Source: an uncultured Roseburia sp. | GTDB taxonomy: Bacteria > Bacillota > Clostridia > Lachnospirales > Lachnospiraceae | Direction of reading: 5' to 3' | Assembly (NCBI GenBank): GCA_900550935.1 | Contig: URUD01000006.1 | Span: 1-64,000 of the forward strand | Length of the DNA stretch: 64,000 nt | In this document: positions 8,980-18,060 of the stretch, piece by piece | How positions within the stretch are numbered: position 1 is the first letter of the stretch | How the letters are laid out: the number at the start of each line of letters is the position of its first letter | Notes under the pieces: model-generated | Seen by the model: the letters and a program-made list of their open reading frames with translations, nothing else | The model's database searches: none | Told to the model about the DNA's origin: nothing | Position numbers and translations under genes: made by a program

Positions 8980-9495
8980 ATGGCAGAACCATTTACCATT
9001 TATAAACTGACAATTTTAAATATGTTGGATAAGGTGGATTTTCCCCTTACCAACACGCAGATCTCCAATTTCTTTTTAGAGCAGGACTACACGGACTATT
9101 TCCGTGTCCAGCAGGTGATCAGCGATCTGGTCGAGGCAAATCTGATCCGTTCCGAATCGACGCACAGCAATACGCAGTACTACATCACGGCTGCCGGGAA
9201 AGAAACACTTGGATTTTTTAAAGACAAGATCACGGATGCCATCGAGCGCGATACGCTGGCTTATCTCGAGAAAAACCAGCTGGAGCTTCGCAATATCAAC
9301 TCGATCCTTGCCGATTACTATAAGACACCAAATCAGGACTATGCCGTCCGCTGTCAGTTTCGTGAACGCGGTACCAACCTGATTGACCTGACTCTGACAG
9401 TTAAAAAGAAAGAACAGGCGGAAGCTATCTGCGACAACTGGAAAAACCAGAACGAAGATGTCTATGCCTATCTGATGGATATTCTGATGAAATAG
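8980..9495 (+). CDS. DUF4364 winged-helix protein
   Basis: A 171-residue protein starting FTIYKLTILNMLDKVDFPLTNTQISNFF, which is the DUF4364 family signature of Clostridia. The first 85 residues look like a winged helix of the PadR/MarR type (VQQVISDLVEANLIRSE, then a wing around QYYITAAGKETL). The rest is an alpha/beta domain with basic strands. It could be a transcription regulator, but no target is known. A GAGGT ribosome site lies 7 bases before the ATG. Confidence 0.82.
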   Translation: MAEPFTIYKLTILNMLDKVDFPLTNTQISNFFLEQDYTDYFRVQQVISDLVEANLIRSESTHSNTQYYITAAGKETLGFFKDKITDAIERDTLAYLEKNQLELRNINSILADYYKTPNQDYAVRCQFRERGTNLIDLTLTVKKKEQAEAICDNWKNQNEDVYAYLMDILMK

Positions 9496-9510
9496 ATTGG
9501 AGAAACGATT

Positions 9511-10083
9511 ATGGGAAAACAGTATTTTAAACCGGGTAATATGCTCTATCCGCTCCCTGCTGTCATGGTAAGCTGCCAGTCAGACGGGAAACCAAATATC
9601 ATTACGGTCGCATGGGCAGGAACCGTCTGCACCAACCCACCTATGCTCTCGATTTCCGTCCGCCCGGAACGTTATTCCTATCATATCTTAGAAGAATCAC
9701 GCGAGTTTGTCGTAAATCTGACCACTGAACAGCTGGTACGTGCCACCGATTTCTGCGGTGTTCGCTCCGGTCGTGATGTGGATAAATTCAAAGAGATGAA
9801 ACTCACTCCTCTTCCTTCCAGAGAGATTTCTGCTCCGGGCATTGCAGAAAGCCCGGTTAACATCGAGTGTAAGGTAAGAGAGATCATGCCTCTTGGCAGC
9901 CACACAATGTTTCTTGCCGATGTGGTCAGTGTCACAGTTGACGATACCTACCTGAACGCCAACGGCAAATTTGATCTAAACGCCTCCGGGCTTGTCACCT
10001 ATTCGCACGGCGAATATTTTCTGCTTGGGAAAAAGTTAGGCACATTCGGCTACAGCGTGGCAAAGAAAAAGAGAAAAAAATAG
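9511..10083 (+). CDS. Flavin reductase-like domain protein
   Basis: The 190-residue protein belongs to the FMN-binding split-barrel flavin reductase-like family: MLYPLPAVMVSCQSDGKPNIITVAWAG at the start, PPMLSISVRPERYSYHILEES in the middle and EYFLLGKKLGTFGYSVAKKK at the end. Members bind FMN and either reduce flavin with NAD(P)H or act as small flavoproteins of unknown role. It ends in a lysine/arginine run whose A-rich codons supply the T-run of the terminator of the convergent gene. Confidence 0.85.
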   Translation: MGKQYFKPGNMLYPLPAVMVSCQSDGKPNIITVAWAGTVCTNPPMLSISVRPERYSYHILEESREFVVNLTTEQLVRATDFCGVRSGRDVDKFKEMKLTPLPSREISAPGIAESPVNIECKVREIMPLGSHTMFLADVVSVTVDDTYLNANGKFDLNASGLVTYSHGEYFLLGKKLGTFGYSVAKKKRKK

Positions 10084-10104
10084 GGTGGTTATTTTCCACC
10101 ACCC
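10074..10104 (-). terminator. Terminator overlapping both convergent stop codons
   Basis: GGGTGGT (10083-10089) and ACCACCC (10098-10104) form a 7-bp stem, followed on the minus strand by a T-run made from the lysine codons of the flavin reductase gene. The stem starts inside the last codons of the minus-strand gene. On the plus strand the same stem lacks a T-run, so it acts mainly on the minus strand. Confidence 0.7.
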
Positions 10105-10424
10105 AAAATTCCCTGAAACCAGGAGCCAACATCGGTTCCAAGATCATTGACTTTCTCTGTCATCTCATCCACTGCATTTGAAAATTCATCTACACTTTCC
10201 AACAGTTTCTGTGTTTCCTCTATTGTTCCGTTGATCGAATCAACATCGATCTCTGCCACTTTATCTGCAACATCTTCCATCGCAGCCGCCATCCGGTTCA
10301 TATGACTGACCAGGATCCCTCCTCCGATCAACAGTACAACAACCAGTACTGCCAGACAGCCACTGATGATTTTTTGCATCCAGAGCTGTTTTTTCAGCAG
10401 CTCTAATACTTCCTCTTTTTCCAT
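10089..10424 (-). CDS. Small membrane protein with coiled coil, function unknown
   Basis: I do not recognise a characterised family. The 111-residue protein has an amphipathic N-terminus (EEVLELLKKQLWMQK), one strong membrane helix (about 17-41) and then a long helical segment rich in heptad-like V/I/L positions (VADKVAEIDVDSINGTIEETQKLLESVDEF). It resembles DUF948-like anchored coiled-coil proteins. It ends GILGGGK, and those codons form one arm of its own terminator. It follows the next gene by 8 bases and probably shares its promoter. Confidence 0.6.
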   Translation of the reverse strand: MEKEEVLELLKKQLWMQKIISGCLAVLVVVLLIGGGILVSHMNRMAAAMEDVADKVAEIDVDSINGTIEETQKLLESVDEFSNAVDEMTEKVNDLGTDVGSWFQGILGGGK

Positions 10425-10432
10425 AAAACTTT

Positions 10433-11419
10433 TTATGCTCCTTCCTCTTCTTTCTTTTCTTTTTTCTGAAATGGTTTATGCTCGTTCCACCAGGAAGTAA
10501 TCTTCTCTTTCCTCTCCTGATTTTTTACCCTTCGCTGCGCCTTCTTTTCCTGCTTTGCTTTTGATTTTTCTTCCGCACGCTCCATCCTGGCGACTTTTTT
10601 CTCTTTTAATTTCACTTCTTTTAGAGCAGTCTTTTCCATTTCCTTAATATAGTTATGTGCTTTCTTTTTGTTCTTCCGGTCCACGCGATACGGATCATAT
10701 AAGAAATAAGAGACCGCGCCTACCATCAGAACCAGTACGCCTGCCACCACGAAAATGGGAACAAGGATCTCATACTCCTTGAAGCCAAGCTCATAACAGA
10801 CAAATACCACCATCATGACCGGGAACAGCAGCAGATAGAGTACTTTGATCAGTGCCTCAAGCAAAACAGACTGTTTTCTCCCATTGGACAATAATGCTCC
10901 CTCGATCGCGGTGTAAAATGCCATAAAAATACAGACTTCCGAACCAAATCCATGCAGCACGCCGCAGAGCGCGATCAAAAGCAGTGAAAGGAAAAACAGC
11001 GCAAATGCGGCACCCTGATACCATGCGGTGCGCCGTTCCGTCATTCCCTGTAATTTATCCTCACTGATGCCGTGCATCTTGTAGATCTCCATCCGGATAT
11101 GCTGCTCAAATTCTTCATTCAGCCGCTGTTCTTCCTTGGTATTCTTAAGAGTCTGCTCGACAGACTGTAACATGCGGTCGATGTATTCCTGTTCCTGCCG
11201 GATGCGTTTGGAACGAAGCTGCTCCAGTTCCTGCTGGTGTTCTGTCTCTTCCTGTAATTTTAAAACTTTTCCGATCCGCGGATTTTTTACTTCGATGTCA
11301 GAGAGATCTTTTTTCGCATCTGCGATCTCCACCTGCGCCGTCGGCTCTGTCTCGATCACATCCGCCGTGACTTCTTCTTTTTCTATCGTTTCTTCGATTT
11401 CTTTCTTTTCTTCTTCCAC
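10433..11419 (-). CDS. Membrane protein with charged coiled-coil ends, function unknown
   Basis: The 328-residue protein has a very acidic N-terminus (MEEEKKEIEETIEKEE), a helical region up to about residue 130, four hydrophobic helices (about 135-155, 160-180, 187-212, 217-240), and a strongly basic coiled-coil tail (KKKAHN, KEKKVARMER, KKAQRRVK). No characterised family was recognised. The start is GTG at 11419; ribosome complementarity is weak (GGGG 11 bases upstream). It forms a two-gene unit with the small coiled-coil membrane protein downstream, suggesting a joint envelope role. Confidence 0.65.
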   Translation of the reverse strand: MEEEKKEIEETIEKEEVTADVIETEPTAQVEIADAKKDLSDIEVKNPRIGKVLKLQEETEHQQELEQLRSKRIRQEQEYIDRMLQSVEQTLKNTKEEQRLNEEFEQHIRMEIYKMHGISEDKLQGMTERRTAWYQGAAFALFFLSLLLIALCGVLHGFGSEVCIFMAFYTAIEGALLSNGRKQSVLLEALIKVLYLLLFPVMMVVFVCYELGFKEYEILVPIFVVAGVLVLMVGAVSYFLYDPYRVDRKNKKKAHNYIKEMEKTALKEVKLKEKKVARMERAEEKSKAKQEKKAQRRVKNQERKEKITSWWNEHKPFQKKEKKEEEGA

Positions 11420-11518
11420 GATATTATGTACCCCTTATTCTGGTCTTCTGCCAGAGGACTTACTCAGTTTCCCTCTGTATTTTGGACTGCAGCTCCCTGT
11501 TGTTTTTCTCTTTGCTTC

Positions 11519-11547
11519 ATTATACTAGACGCTGCACAAATAGGCAA
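11519..11547 (-). promoter_or_regulatory. Promoter of the two membrane-protein genes
   Basis: Minus strand TTGCCT (11542-11547), 17-base spacer and TATAAT (11519-11524), about 100 bases before the GTG start at 11419. Confidence 0.6.
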
Positions 11548-11602
11548 CCTGCTAAAATCACAGAACAGACACTTTGCAAACATTGTATAAGCACGGAGAA
11601 TT

Positions 11603-11633
11603 GAAAAGAAGAAGCAGTCTCCCACTTCTTCTT
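11603..11633 (-). terminator. Terminator of the gltBD operon
   Basis: Minus strand stem AAGAAGAAG / CTTCTTCTT with a 10-base loop, followed by TTC and a T-rich segment, about 25 bases after the gltD stop codon. Confidence 0.65.
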
Positions 11634-11657
11634 TGGTTTTTTCTGTCGTATTCTATT

Positions 11658-13151
11658 TTACTGCACAGAAAGGTTGGAGTAACCCATCAGGCTCTCGTCT
11701 ACCTCTTTTGCCACTTCTCTTCCCTCACGGATCGCCCATACGACCAGTGACTGTCCCCTGTGGACATCTCCTGCTGCAAATACATTTTTGACATTGGTTG
11801 CATATTCGCCTTCTGCGGTTGCAACATTGGTTCTGGCATTTAATTCCACACCAAATGCGTCTGCCACATATTTTTCGGTTCCAAGGAAACCTGCTGCGAT
11901 CAGCACAAGATCTGCATCCAGTTTCTTTTCTGAGCCGGGTATCTCTGCCATTACCATTCGTCCGGTTTTCTCATCTTTTTTGCTCTCAAGCTGTACGGTA
12001 ACCAGTCCGTTTAAATTGCCATTCTTATCCTTTAAGAACTCTTTGACTGTGGTCTGATAAATACGCGGGTCATGTCCGAATACGGCGATCGCTTCTTCCT
12101 GACCATAATCAGTCTTGCAGACCTTCGGCCACTCCGGCCATGGGTTGTTCTCTGCTCTTGTTTCCGGTGCCTTCGGCATCATTTCAAGCTGTGTGACACT
12201 TGCGCAGCCATGACGGATGGAGGTTCCCACACAGTCATTTCCGGTATCACCGCCTCCGATGATGACCACTTTTTTGCCTTTTGCAGAAATATAGTTTCCA
12301 TCTTTCAAATCAGAATCAAGCAGACTCTTTGTGGTTGCTTTTAAGAAATCAACGGCAAAACAGATGCCTTTTGCATCTCTGCCCGGAGCCTTGATATCTC
12401 TTGGATTTTTTGCTCCGCAGGCTAAGATGACACGGTCATATTCTTTTAACAGTTTTGCTGCCTTTATGTCCTTTCCGATATTGACTCCGGTAACAAACTC
12501 GATGCCTTCCTCTTTCATGATATCGACCTTGCGGTCAATGACCCATTTCTCAAGTTTCATGTTCGGAATACCATACATCAGAAGTCCACCGACACGGTCA
12601 TCTCTTTCATAAACAGTGACCAGATGTCCTCTTTTATTTAACTGGTCTGCTGCTGCCAGTCCGGCAGGGCCGGAACCGATAACTGCAATTTTCTTTCCGG
12701 TGCGTACCTTTGGCGGGTTTGCCTTTGCATAGCCCTGTTCGTAAGCATTTTCGATAATACCGTGTTCATTTGCCTTACAGGTGACCGGATCCTCCCAGTG
12801 TCCACAGGTGCATGCTGCCTCGCAGAGTGCCGGGCAGACTCTTGAAGTAAACTCCGGGAAGTTATTGGTCTTTTTCAGACGGTTGTATGCCTGTTCCCAG
12901 TTTCCGGTATAGACCAGATCATTCCATTCCGGTACAAGGTTGTGAAGCGGACATCCGCTTGTCATGCCCATGATATTCATGCCTGCCTGACAGAACGGAA
13001 CACCGCAGTTCATACATCTCGCGCCTTGGATCCGCTGTTTTTCTTTGGAAAGCGGCGTGTGAAATTCATTAAAATTTAAAATACGTTCCTTTGGCTCAAC
13101 TGCCTTCGCATTTTCTCTATCATATTCCATAAATCCAGTTGGTTTTCCCAT
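11658..13151 (-). CDS. gltD: Glutamate synthase, small (beta) subunit
   Basis: The 497-residue protein is the electron-input subunit of NADPH glutamate synthase. It passes electrons from NAD(P)H through FAD and iron-sulfur clusters to the large subunit. Residues about 46-67 hold the N-terminal cluster cysteines (CMNCGVPFCQAG, then SGCPLHN). The FAD-binding GSGPAGLAAADQL is near 157-169, and the NAD(P)-binding IIGGGDTGNDCVGTSIRHG is in the second half. A late FAD contact is FAAGDVHRGQSLVVWAIREG. It lies 24 bases after gltB in the usual order gltB-gltD. Confidence 0.96.
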   Translation of the reverse strand: MGKPTGFMEYDRENAKAVEPKERILNFNEFHTPLSKEKQRIQGARCMNCGVPFCQAGMNIMGMTSGCPLHNLVPEWNDLVYTGNWEQAYNRLKKTNNFPEFTSRVCPALCEAACTCGHWEDPVTCKANEHGIIENAYEQGYAKANPPKVRTGKKIAVIGSGPAGLAAADQLNKRGHLVTVYERDDRVGGLLMYGIPNMKLEKWVIDRKVDIMKEEGIEFVTGVNIGKDIKAAKLLKEYDRVILACGAKNPRDIKAPGRDAKGICFAVDFLKATTKSLLDSDLKDGNYISAKGKKVVIIGGGDTGNDCVGTSIRHGCASVTQLEMMPKAPETRAENNPWPEWPKVCKTDYGQEEAIAVFGHDPRIYQTTVKEFLKDKNGNLNGLVTVQLESKKDEKTGRMVMAEIPGSEKKLDADLVLIAAGFLGTEKYVADAFGVELNARTNVATAEGEYATNVKNVFAAGDVHRGQSLVVWAIREGREVAKEVDESLMGYSNLSVQ

Positions 13152-13175
13152 TTTTATCGTCCTTTCCAGAAACTC

Positions 13176-16100
13176 TTAGTTTCTTGTGTTCGCATAAAAT
13201 GCCTCAATCTGTGCCTGTTCTGAAGATAAACCTTTCTCTTCCATCTGCACGATTGCCATGAGCATACGATTATAATCATATGGAACTACCTTCTTGAATT
13301 TCGGCAGATACTCACTGAAGTTATCTAAGATTTCTTTTCCTTTTTCTGAGTTTGTCAAAGCTACGTGTTCATTGATCATCTCTTTTAATTCCATGACGTC
13401 GTATTTATTGGAAACTTCCTCCAAAAATACCATCTCTTTGTTGATTCTGGTATACAGGTCGTTGTCCTCATCCAGTACATAAGCGATACCACCGCTCATA
13501 CCTGCTGCAAAGTTTTTACCTGTTTTTCCTAATACGACCACACGTCCTCCGGTCATGTACTCACATCCATGATCGCCTACACCCTCTACAACTGCAGATG
13601 CTCCTGAGTTACGAACACAGAAACGTTCGCCAGCCACACCGCTGATAAAGGCTTTTCCGCTTGTTGCACCATAAAGTGCCACGTTACCGATGATGATGTT
13701 TTCATCTTTTTTGTATTTTACCCCGGCTGGAGCATAAACGACCAGTTTACCGCCGGATAATCCTTTTCCGAAGTAGTCGTTTGAGTCACCGACCAGCTCA
13801 AGTGTCAGTCCTTTTGGAATAAAGGCTCCAAAGCTCTGTCCGCCTGCGCCGTTACATTTCACGATAAAGGTATCCTCATCCAGTCCCTCTCCACCGTATT
13901 TCCTGGTGATCTCTGAACCAAAGATCGTACCGAAGGAACGGTCGGTATTCGTTACTTCCACATCAATGCTTCTGCGCTGTTTTTTCTCCAGTGCAGGTCC
14001 GAGCTGTTTTAACAGTACGGTGATGTCCTTTGTCTTTTCAAGTTCAAAGTCATATACCTGTTTTGGATCAAAGATGACTTTCTGTTTAGCATCTGCAAAC
14101 GGATTATTTAAGATCTTGGACAGGTCGATCTCTTTTTCACGTCCGCATAAATTCTCACGAACCTTTAACAGATCGGCTCTTCCTACCATCTCATCAATGG
14201 TCTTGCAGCCGAGTTTTGCCATATATTCTCTTAACTCCTGTGCGATAAAACGCATGAAGTTTTCCACATATTCCGGTTTTCCTGCGAAACGTTTTCTCAG
14301 TTCCGGGTTCTGGGTTGCGATACCTGCCGGACAGGTATCCAGGTTGCAGACACGCATCATGACACAGCCTAACGTTACCAGGGGAGCTGTTGCAAATCCA
14401 TACTCCTCTGCCCCTAGCAGTGCTGCGATCGCAACATCACGTCCGCTCATCAGCTTACCATCTGTCTCAATGCGGACTTTGTTACGCAGTCCGTTTAAGA
14501 TCAGGGTCTGATGGGTCTCTGCCAGTCCAAGTTCCCATGGCAGTCCTGCATTGTGGATAGAACTTGATGGTGCTGCACCGGTTCCTCCATCATAGCCTGA
14601 AATCAGAATAACCTGTGCGCCTGCCTTTGCAACACCTGCTGCAACAGTTCCGACCCCTGCCTCTGATACCAGTTTTACTGTAATCCTTGCATCCCGGTTG
14701 GAGTTCTTTAAGTCATAGATCAGCTGCTCCAAATCCTCGATCGAATAGATATCGTGATGAGGTGGCGGAGAGATCAATGATACACCCGGTGTAGACAATC
14801 TGGTCCTTGCGATCCACGGATAAACCTTTTTGCCCGGAAGATGTCCACCTTCGCCCGGTTTTGCTCCCTGTGCCATCTTGATCTGGATCTCCTGTGCACT
14901 GACTAAGTACTGGCTGGTTACACCAAATCTTCCGGATGCTACCTGCTTGATCGCTGAACAGCGGTTTACCGGACTGTTCTTGCTTGCGATACGCTCTGCA
15001 TCTTCACCACCCTCACCGGAGTTTGATTTTCCATGCAGTCTGTTCATTGCGATCGCAAGTGTCTCATGTGCTTCCTGTGAAATGGAACCATAGGACATCG
15101 CACCTGTTTTAAACCTTGTCACGATCGACTCTACGCTCTCAACTTCTTCAATCGGAACGCCCTTTTTCGGATAGTTAAAGTCCATTAAGCCACGCAGTGT
15201 GATCTCGTTTTCTTCTTTATTGACCAGTTCTGTATACTGTTTGAACAACTGGTAATCACCACGTTTCGTTGCCTCCTGTAACAGATGGATGGTCGCCGGA
15301 TTGTAAAGATGAGGGTCTGCTCCGCTTCTCATCTTATGACGGCCTCTGCTGTCAAGGGTCAGGTCAGTTTCCAGTCCAAGTGGATCGTATGCTGCAGAAT
15401 GAAGTTCATTGACATCCTCTGCGATATCCTCTAAAGTAATGCCTCCGATCCGGCTGACTGTATTGGTAAAGTAACGGTCGATGACCTTTTTATCGATACC
15501 GATCGCCTCGAAGATCTTGGAACCTTCGTAAGACTGGATCGTGGAAATACCCATCTTGGATGCGATCTTTACGATACCGTTTAAGATTGCGGAGTTATAA
15601 TCCTGAACGGCTGCATAATAATCCTTGTCTAACATATGCTCGTCCACAAGCTGTTTTACCGTCTCCTGTGCCAGATACGGGTTGATCGCGCAGGCACCAT
15701 AACCAAGCAGGGTTGCAAAATGATGTACTTCTCTTGGTTCTCCGGACTCTAAGATCATGGCAACTGAGGTTCTCTTTTTCGTTCTGACCAGATGCTGTTG
15801 TAATGCAGATACAGCAAGCAGGGATGGAATTGGAACATGGTTTTCATCCACACCACGGTCGGAAAGGATTAAGATATTTGCACCCTCTCTGTATGCACGG
15901 TCTGCTTCCACAAACAGACGGTCGATCGCTTTTTCAAGGCTGGTGTTTTTATAGTAGATGATCGGAATGACTTCTACTTTAAATCCCGGCACGTTCATCG
16001 CTTTGATCTTCATCAGGTCGGTATTGGTTAAGATCGGGTTGTTTACCTTTAATACCTGGCAGTTGCTTGCTTTCTCTTCCAGAAGGTTTCCGTCTTCTCC

Positions 16101-17747
16101 AATGTAAACAGTGGTGGATGTTACCACTTTCTCACGGATGGAGTCGATCGGCGGGTTGGTTACCTGTGCAAACAGCTGTTTGAAATAGTTAAATAACGGC
16201 TGATGATCACTGGCAAGTGCTGCAAGCGGTGTATCAATACCCATGGCTGAGGTACCCTCGCCTCCGTTTTTCGCCATCGGAAGGATTGCTTCTCTTAATG
16301 ACTCAAACGTATAACCGAATGCTTTCTGCATTCTCTGACGTTCTTCCTTGCTGTACTCCGGCACACGCTCGTTCGGGATCTTTAAGTCTTCCAGTTTTAA
16401 GAGGTTACGGTCTAACCACTCACCATACGGCTGTTTGCTCGCATAGGTTTCTTTGAGCTCATCATCGTCGATCACACGTCCTGCCACGGTATCTACCAGT
16501 AACATTTTACCTGGACGTAACCGCTCTTTTACCACGATCCTGGTCGGATCGATGTCAAGTACTCCGACCTCGGAAGACAAGATCAGGTAATCATCATCGG
16601 TAATATAGTAACGGGAAGGACGAAGTCCGTTACGGTCAAGCACTGCACCCATCAGATCCCCATCTGAGAAAAGAATGGAAGCCGGTCCGTCCCATGGCTC
16701 CATCATGGTTGCATAATACTGATAGAAGTCTTTTTTCTTCTGCGACATGATCCGGTTGTTTGCCCATGGCTCCGGTATCATGATCATAACGGCAAGCGGC
16801 AGATCCATTCCACTCATCACAAGGAACTCCAACGTGTTATCTAACATTGCCGAGTCAGAACCTTCACTGTTGATGACCGGAAGTACTTTCTGAAGTTCTC
16901 CTTTTAAGTGTTCGGACTCCATTGTCTCTTCACGTGCCAGCATCTTATCTGCATTTCCCTTGATGGTATTGATCTCACCGTTGTGTACGATAAAACGGTT
17001 TGGATGTGCTCTCTCCCAGCTCGGATTTGTGTTGGTGGAGAAACGGGAATGAACGGTTGCAATCGCTGACTCATAATCTTTATCCTGAAGATCGCCAAAG
17101 AATAACCGTAACTGCTCTACTAAGAACATTCCTTTGTAGACGATCGTTCTGCTGGATAAGGATACCACATAGGTATCATCATTGGACTGCTCAAAAACAC
17201 GTCTTGCAACATATAATTTACGGTCAAAGTCAAGTCCCTTTTCCACCTCTGCCGGACGTTTTACAAATCCCTGCATGATGTATGGCATACAGTCAACTGC
17301 TTTCTGTCCAAGCTTGGTCGGGTCGGTCGGTACTTCTCTCCATCCTAAGAATTTCATACCTTCTTTTTCTACGATGACCTCGAACATCTTCTTGGCACGG
17401 TTACGTTTCAGTTCATCCTGCGGAAAGAAAAACATGCCGACGCCATAATCGCGTTCCTCTCCCAGTTCGATCCCGAGTGGTTTTGTCACTTTGGAAAAGA
17501 ACTTATGGGAAACCTGCAACAGGATACCGACACCATCACCGGTTTTTCCTTCTGCATCCTTTCCTGCTCTGTGTTTTAAGTTTTCTACGATCTTTAAAGC
17601 GTTTGCTACTGTATCATGTGTCTTGATGCCCTTGATGTTTACCACTGCGCCGATACCACAGTTATCATGCTCAAAGGCTGGATCATACAGACCCTTTTGT
17701 GTGTCACATGCACCAGATACGGAAAAACGGTTCCTTTTCTCTTTCAT
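13176..17747 (-). CDS. gltB: Glutamate synthase, large (alpha) subunit
   Basis: The 1523-residue enzyme makes two glutamates from glutamine and 2-oxoglutarate. Domains run in the usual order: class II glutamine amidotransferase with nucleophile Cys30 in EHDNCGIGAV (so a short N-terminal propeptide is expected to be removed), the central domain, the FMN-binding synthase barrel (GAMSYGSISQEAHE, SPPPHHDIYSIEDL), a [3Fe-4S] motif in CVMMRVCNLDTCPAGIATQ, and the C-terminal GXGXG beta-helix domain (GGRVVVLGKTGKNFAAGMSGG). Length and motifs are complete. It heads a two-gene operon with gltD. Confidence 0.97.
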   Translation of the reverse strand: MKEKRNRFSVSGACDTQKGLYDPAFEHDNCGIGAVVNIKGIKTHDTVANALKIVENLKHRAGKDAEGKTGDGVGILLQVSHKFFSKVTKPLGIELGEERDYGVGMFFFPQDELKRNRAKKMFEVIVEKEGMKFLGWREVPTDPTKLGQKAVDCMPYIMQGFVKRPAEVEKGLDFDRKLYVARRVFEQSNDDTYVVSLSSRTIVYKGMFLVEQLRLFFGDLQDKDYESAIATVHSRFSTNTNPSWERAHPNRFIVHNGEINTIKGNADKMLAREETMESEHLKGELQKVLPVINSEGSDSAMLDNTLEFLVMSGMDLPLAVMIMIPEPWANNRIMSQKKKDFYQYYATMMEPWDGPASILFSDGDLMGAVLDRNGLRPSRYYITDDDYLILSSEVGVLDIDPTRIVVKERLRPGKMLLVDTVAGRVIDDDELKETYASKQPYGEWLDRNLLKLEDLKIPNERVPEYSKEERQRMQKAFGYTFESLREAILPMAKNGGEGTSAMGIDTPLAALASDHQPLFNYFKQLFAQVTNPPIDSIREKVVTSTTVYIGEDGNLLEEKASNCQVLKVNNPILTNTDLMKIKAMNVPGFKVEVIPIIYYKNTSLEKAIDRLFVEADRAYREGANILILSDRGVDENHVPIPSLLAVSALQQHLVRTKKRTSVAMILESGEPREVHHFATLLGYGACAINPYLAQETVKQLVDEHMLDKDYYAAVQDYNSAILNGIVKIASKMGISTIQSYEGSKIFEAIGIDKKVIDRYFTNTVSRIGGITLEDIAEDVNELHSAAYDPLGLETDLTLDSRGRHKMRSGADPHLYNPATIHLLQEATKRGDYQLFKQYTELVNKEENEITLRGLMDFNYPKKGVPIEEVESVESIVTRFKTGAMSYGSISQEAHETLAIAMNRLHGKSNSGEGGEDAERIASKNSPVNRCSAIKQVASGRFGVTSQYLVSAQEIQIKMAQGAKPGEGGHLPGKKVYPWIARTRLSTPGVSLISPPPHHDIYSIEDLEQLIYDLKNSNRDARITVKLVSEAGVGTVAAGVAKAGAQVILISGYDGGTGAAPSSSIHNAGLPWELGLAETHQTLILNGLRNKVRIETDGKLMSGRDVAIAALLGAEEYGFATAPLVTLGCVMMRVCNLDTCPAGIATQNPELRKRFAGKPEYVENFMRFIAQELREYMAKLGCKTIDEMVGRADLLKVRENLCGREKEIDLSKILNNPFADAKQKVIFDPKQVYDFELEKTKDITVLLKQLGPALEKKQRRSIDVEVTNTDRSFGTIFGSEITRKYGGEGLDEDTFIVKCNGAGGQSFGAFIPKGLTLELVGDSNDYFGKGLSGGKLVVYAPAGVKYKKDENIIIGNVALYGATSGKAFISGVAGERFCVRNSGASAVVEGVGDHGCEYMTGGRVVVLGKTGKNFAAGMSGGIAYVLDEDNDLYTRINKEMVFLEEVSNKYDVMELKEMINEHVALTNSEKGKEILDNFSEYLPKFKKVVPYDYNRMLMAIVQMEEKGLSSEQAQIEAFYANTRN

Positions 17748-17838
17748 CTTTCATTTCCTTTCCACTTCGTGTATTCAGATACTGTCTTCATGTCTTTGCC
17801 AGAAGAACAGTTGTCTTTTTCTTAACTTGTTATAACCT

Positions 17839-17867
17839 AATATACAACTTTCTTTTTCGTTTGTCTA
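17839..17867 (-). promoter_or_regulatory. Promoter of gltBD
   Basis: Minus strand TAGACA (17862-17867), 17-base spacer and TATATT (17839-17844), giving a leader of about 85 bases. The AT-rich 310-base gap upstream of gltB otherwise holds the terminator of the CPBP gene; no riboswitch or GltC-type site was recognised. Confidence 0.55.
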
Positions 17868-17981
17868 TCTATTTTTTCGCTCTATTGTCTGATAATTTGA
17901 TAATTCTTATTTTTATATATTATTTTCTGACACTATAGGAATAATTTTCATCTAAACAACTTCATACGCACAATTTGGCAT

Positions 17982-18023
17982 AAAAAAAGTGCAAAAAATT
18001 TTCAATTAAATTCTTTGCACTTT
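17982..18023 (-). terminator. Terminator after the CPBP protease gene
   Basis: Minus strand stem AAAGTGCAAA / TTTGCACTTT extended by weaker A-T pairs to about 15 bp, followed by TTTT. It lies about 40 bases after the stop codon at 18061. Confidence 0.85.
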
Positions 18024-18060
18024 ACCATTTTCTGGTTTTTATGAAATTGTATCTAAATTG

